From: a virus
IMG/VR virus record: IMGVR_UViG_3300020202_000146
Span: 1 to 40,777 of that record
Length of the DNA: 40,777 nt
Strand: one strand, 5' to 3'
In this document: positions 37,462 to 40,777 of the stretch, piece by piece
Numbering within the stretch: the first letter of the stretch is position 1
Layout: every line of letters begins with the position of its first letter
The notes under the pieces: model-generated
Database searches by the model: none
What the model saw: only the letters and a program-made list of their open reading frames with translations
Told to the model about the DNA's origin: nothing
Made by a program: the position numbers and the translations under genes

Positions 37462-39356
37462 TGCTCGTTAGAGAATATAACACCTACAAATACGGCCAGA
37501 TCGATACCCTGGAGGACCACAGTATTCCTCATGGGGCTGCTTCGAGTTCTCTTGGTTGGGTAACTAAAGGTGACAAGATTGAACTTGTTCGTGGTCGTCG
37601 TCTCTTGGGAACTGAGAATACCGGTGCTGGAAGAATTTCAGGCCTTCATGTAGGAGAGCAGGCTGATGGTACTCAGGTACTTTTCAAAACCTACGCTCGT
37701 AAAGTTAAGTACTATAGCGAGTCTACCGATGACTGGGTAGAGATCGGCTCCAATTTTCTACCTGCCGATGTGCTGGATGATGACGGTTTGGGTGAGGATA
37801 TTTCGTTCTCTTCGTATGCGTCCCTTGCCGGTTACCAAGTGTGGTTAAACTCGCCTAATGGGACGTTGGCGAAGATCATGACAGCAAACCCAGAAAGCAT
37901 CACGGACATGTACCTGGCGTCTAAGAACTTTAAAGGTCTCATCAATATCAAGCAAAACCGTATGGTTTTGTGGCAACGTGGTCTCTCTGGTTCACCTGGC
38001 CAGCGTGACTTAACCGCTCCGTATCTCTCATACATTGATACTGCGACCTATACTACTGTTTCGGCGGAGTCTCTTGGATCTGCAGGGTCATTAACCTACA
38101 CTGGAACGCTAGCCTTTAAATCCGGTGGATCACGTCGTACCTGTTTCGGTATCTCTGTTACTGACGGGACTGAGACATTTACTGATGACTATAACGGCAA
38201 CCTCACTGGTTCCGCTGGTGGAACGGGCACGATCAACTATACCTCGGGGGCCTATAGCGTAACGTTCAATGCTGTGGCTGCTGGAGCAGTTACTGCCGAT
38301 TACCAGTGGGAGGATTCCACAAATAACGGTATTGCTGATTTCACTAAATCAAGCCCACGTACTGCGGGGCAAGGAGCCGTATTTCGGCAAGATGACGGCG
38401 GCTCAGTTCTCCAGGCTATCCTTTCCTACAAGGATGTTGAGTATTGTATTCACCGCATCAAAACTTGGGCACTGACTCTTACCGCAACCGATACCAGTGC
38501 AACTAACCTGATCTTCCGTCATAAGGTGGGTATTCCTAACTGGCGAGCAGCAGTTCCTACGGGTGATGGGATCTACTACATCGATGACGTTGATGAAAAT
38601 GATCCTAAATTACGATTACTAACCTACGAAGCCACGAATGATCAGGTGGTGCCAGTTCCTATCTCTCTCAACCTTGATCTGACTGACTATCGTTTTGACC
38701 GAGCGGCCAGTATAGAATTCGGCGATCTTGTACTCTTTGCTTGTCGTACCTCGGATTCTCCTATCAACAATCGTGTTATTGTCTATGATCGTGTATGGAA
38801 ATCCCTGGACGTGCTGCCATATTTTGTCTCATGCTTCGCCATCTATAACGGTGTTCTGGTAGCCGGTGATTCCGGTTCAGACAACGTCTATGAACTATTC
38901 TCTGGCATGGATGACGATGATTCAGTTATTGATAACTCATGGGAAGGGGCACTAGATGATCTCCAAATGAAGCAACTCAAGAAGTGTAAACGGTTCGTCC
39001 TGGAGGGGGAAATCGGACCAGACCAACAATTAGAGGTGTATGTTTCCTACGATAACAGCGCTTATGCTCTCTTGGGTACTGTTGAGGGGGATGGGTCATA
39101 TGTGGATAGAACCCAATCAGTAAACGTCGGCGCAGTGACTATCGGCCGTACGGAAGTTGGCGGTGGGGGAGGGGACGGAGCCATTCCTGCCTACCACTAC
39201 CAGCGTGAATTTCGCTTAGATTCTGACCGTTTTGAGCGGGTAAAGGTGAAATATCGGGCTACCCAGATCGGCTATGCCTCCGTCACACGAGAGGTGTACA
39301 AGGACATCCGGGCAAAAGGGAACAAACTTGCATCAAAGTACAGGACAACTTTATAG
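37461..39356 (+). CDS. Tail nozzle protein (gp12-type), 631 aa
   Basis: Beta-rich throughout, no signal, with gp12-like features (an N-terminal YNTYKYGQIDTLEDHSIPHGAASSSLG segment, then propeller-like strands with FGDLVLFACR, IYNGVLVAGDS). Residues about 200-280 form a Thr/Gly-rich insert (SLTYTGTLAFKSGGS...). It follows the adaptor directly and precedes the fibre, so tail tip or nozzle is the likely role. Confidence 0.68.
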   Translation: MLVREYNTYKYGQIDTLEDHSIPHGAASSSLGWVTKGDKIELVRGRRLLGTENTGAGRISGLHVGEQADGTQVLFKTYARKVKYYSESTDDWVEIGSNFLPADVLDDDGLGEDISFSSYASLAGYQVWLNSPNGTLAKIMTANPESITDMYLASKNFKGLINIKQNRMVLWQRGLSGSPGQRDLTAPYLSYIDTATYTTVSAESLGSAGSLTYTGTLAFKSGGSRRTCFGISVTDGTETFTDDYNGNLTGSAGGTGTINYTSGAYSVTFNAVAAGAVTADYQWEDSTNNGIADFTKSSPRTAGQGAVFRQDDGGSVLQAILSYKDVEYCIHRIKTWALTLTATDTSATNLIFRHKVGIPNWRAAVPTGDGIYYIDDVDENDPKLRLLTYEATNDQVVPVPISLNLDLTDYRFDRAASIEFGDLVLFACRTSDSPINNRVIVYDRVWKSLDVLPYFVSCFAIYNGVLVAGDSGSDNVYELFSGMDDDDSVIDNSWEGALDDLQMKQLKKCKRFVLEGEIGPDQQLEVYVSYDNSAYALLGTVEGDGSYVDRTQSVNVGAVTIGRTEVGGGGGDGAIPAYHYQREFRLDSDRFERVKVKYRATQIGYASVTREVYKDIRAKGNKLASKYRTTL

Positions 39357-39379
39357 ACTTGTAATACACTATAACTATC

Positions 39380-39399
39380 TCCTGAGTGTAACCAGGATA
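39380..39399 (+). repeat. Short hairpin before the fibre gene
   Basis: CCTG and CAGG with outer CTAT/ATAG pair across an 8-base loop (two bases bulged). The ATG of the fibre gene is 6 bases beyond. TAATACACTATAA just upstream (39362-39374) resembles a -10 region. Confidence 0.35.
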
Positions 39400-39405
39400 G
39401 ACTAG

Positions 39406-40725
39406 ATGAAACATAAGGTTACACTCATCCTCGCATCTCTCCTGGTACTAGCTTTTGGGGTACTCCAATACCAGATTATCTCACTCAAAACTCCAGGATT
39501 TGGGGCCACCATTCCAACCGTAGTAGCCCTCTTCGAGACTTCATTAGCGTCTAAGATTACCTCTTCTGCTACCAGCGCCACCCTCGTAACTGGTACCGAT
39601 AAGCAGGGTAATTCGCTTTCGGGTACCTACGGTTTCATCATTGACGAAGGTTCGGCAAATGAGGAGTTTGTGATCTGCACTGCTTCTGGTACAGCACTTT
39701 CCAGTTGCACTCGGGGTATCTCAGTAACGGACGGTAAGACTGCGGTAGCTGCCCTACAGAAAGAGCACCGCCGTGGCGCCACGGTAAAGATCACGAACTA
39801 TCCGCAACTCGCTATTTTGTCCCGTATCCTCAATGGACAGGAGACGATTCCCAACCGGCTGGCCTACCAGACACACCCAACCTTCAGTGGTACCGCTGCT
39901 TCGACATCACTCATTACGAAGAAGTATGCGGATGATCTCTCTATCGCCGGTGCGACCAATGCCACAACTACTGTCCAAGGGCTTGTCGAACAGGCCACGG
40001 TAGCCGAATTGAACGCCGGAACTGGAACCGGTGGAACTGGCGCTCGTCTCTTCTTCGGTCCTTCCGAGTGGGCTTCTTCGAGCTTCGGTATTGCACTGCA
40101 AGGTACAGCTGCCTCTGTTTCGGCCACTAATAAGGTTCTCTCCAGACGCAATATTTGGGCATCAACTATCACCAGCGCTAATAAGCTTCTCTCATTTACC
40201 CTCACATCTTCCGCTCAGGGTGACGTTCTCTATCGTAATTCTGCTGGAAACTACGTTAATTTACCTCTCGGCACAGCTGGGTATAACCTTATTGCTTCCG
40301 CTTCGGGAAATCCCCAGTGGCGACAGGCACCTTCCCAGGTAATTTTTCGTAGTGTTAGCGGTCCCAGTGGTGACGTCATTGGTGATGGCGTAAAATACGC
40401 CATGTTCGGTAGTTCTGCCTCCGCCAGTGCTTCGGCATCAGTATCTTACGGATTTCAGGTTCCATTTTCGGGAAGGCTCACGAACTTCCGAGTCCGCATG
40501 GGTGATAATGCCCCCAATACTAATGAGCTCATTGTAAGTATCGATAAGAATGATGTTATTACTGCACTTTCGATTACCTTTAATTCTGGAACCGCCAATA
40601 CAACCAGTGTAGATACGGACAGTGTAGCAGTATCAGCAGGTGACCGAATTCGATTGCGTCTCAACTGTAATACCTGTAATGATGCCGGGGCAATTATGTA
40701 CTCGGTTGAATTACGAGCACCATAA
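39406..40725 (+). CDS. Anchored tail fibre-like protein, 439 aa
   Basis: An N-terminal hydrophobic segment (about residues 5-25) is followed by a beta domain (GFIIDEGSANEEFVICTASGTALSSCTRGIS). An AHxRGAxVKITNYPQ-type segment (QKEHRRGATVKITNYPQLAILSRILNG) comes next, then Ser/Thr/Gly-rich fibre blocks and a C-terminal beta domain with a Cys pair (CNTCND). The layout is of a tail fibre whose tip binds the host. The gene is complete here; its last 24 codons recur at the window start. Confidence 0.6.
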   Translation: MKHKVTLILASLLVLAFGVLQYQIISLKTPGFGATIPTVVALFETSLASKITSSATSATLVTGTDKQGNSLSGTYGFIIDEGSANEEFVICTASGTALSSCTRGISVTDGKTAVAALQKEHRRGATVKITNYPQLAILSRILNGQETIPNRLAYQTHPTFSGTAASTSLITKKYADDLSIAGATNATTTVQGLVEQATVAELNAGTGTGGTGARLFFGPSEWASSSFGIALQGTAASVSATNKVLSRRNIWASTITSANKLLSFTLTSSAQGDVLYRNSAGNYVNLPLGTAGYNLIASASGNPQWRQAPSQVIFRSVSGPSGDVIGDGVKYAMFGSSASASASASVSYGFQVPFSGRLTNFRVRMGDNAPNTNELIVSIDKNDVITALSITFNSGTANTTSVDTDSVAVSAGDRIRLRLNCNTCNDAGAIMYSVELRAP

Positions 40726-40777
40726 TCATGCCAACGCCTTACGACCGCTACGGTTTAACGAAAGGAACTGCGGATCA
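40652..40777. repeat. Terminal direct repeat, right copy
   Basis: Exact second copy of bases 2-127. It covers the last 24 codons of the fibre gene and the first 50 bases of the next gene, so both genes are continuous across the joint when the molecule is closed. Confidence 0.95.
40728..40777 (+). CDS. 5' fragment of the 381-aa ejection gene (repeat copy)
   Basis: Second copy of bases 78-127, the first 16 codons of the gene at 78-1223, cut by the window end. It carries no independent information. Confidence 0.9.
   Translation, partial: MPTPYDRYGLTKGTAD

Noticed and set aside
39362-39374. T7-type phage promoter (TAATACACTATAA)
   Set aside because: Only part of the consensus matches, and no single-subunit RNA polymerase gene is in the genome.
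1-40777. CRISPR array, insertion sequence or transposase
   Set aside because: No regularly spaced direct repeats and no transposase-like protein were seen on either strand.

Overview
The window is one complete phage genome that closes on itself. Bases 2-127 recur exactly as 40652-40777, so the unique circle is about 40,650 bp. The gene set is that of a temperate short-tailed (podovirus-like) phage: small and large terminase, portal, scaffold, coat, two tail-tube/connector-like proteins, three large ejection-type proteins, a tyrosine integrase, and a small replication and recombination set. No DNA polymerase, helicase, primase or RNA polymerase is visible, so replication must lean on the host. 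I recognise no host gene. The fibre and surface proteins carry repeats (GTASxS blocks, a DCDxDxQxLxW...F.C.DDD block, RYWVGGTGNWN) that I associate with secreted proteins of Candidate Phyla Radiation (Patescibacteria) genomes. A host from that group is my inference, not something the sequence proves.

Layout. 78-5514 (+): three ejection/internal virion proteins, one with a lysozyme-like domain. 5511-6807 (-): four small membrane proteins, the only minus-strand genes. 6886-8128 (+): a papain-like peptidase followed by a holin-like protein. 8149-9201: promoter, hairpin-rich leader with a terminator, and integrase. 9210-10293: two near-identical promoters, tiny proteins, an HTH protein, and a promoter/structured RNA/terminator unit. 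10294-16075: tightly packed early genes, including a PD-(D/E)XK nuclease, an SSB-like protein, a winged helix, a replisome-organiser-like protein, a 3D-domain protein, a PrsW-like membrane peptidase, a DUF1064 nuclease and the small terminase. 16078-19477: about a dozen small zinc-ribbon and one-helix membrane proteins around a 250-base RNA region. 19620-26682: packaging and head. 26748-36790: a long run of proteins most of which start with a signal peptide or membrane anchor, then a second holin-like/papain-like pair. 36787-40725: tail tube and fibre.

The most unusual element is the RNA region 16639-16857. Its second half folds into a tRNA body with its parts in permuted order (T-arm, closed acceptor stem, D-arm) on a long closing helix. 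All the usual D-loop/T-loop contacts are present, but U33 and an anticodon are not. This is the architecture described for bacterial Y RNAs of the YrlA type. A second RNA directly upstream shares the closing-stem sequence.

Expression. Most genes have no Shine-Dalgarno sequence. At least three start codons lie 6-7 bases after a good -10 box, which implies leaderless mRNAs. A GC-richer block at about 18.06-19.26 kb uses strong Shine-Dalgarno sites instead and looks imported.
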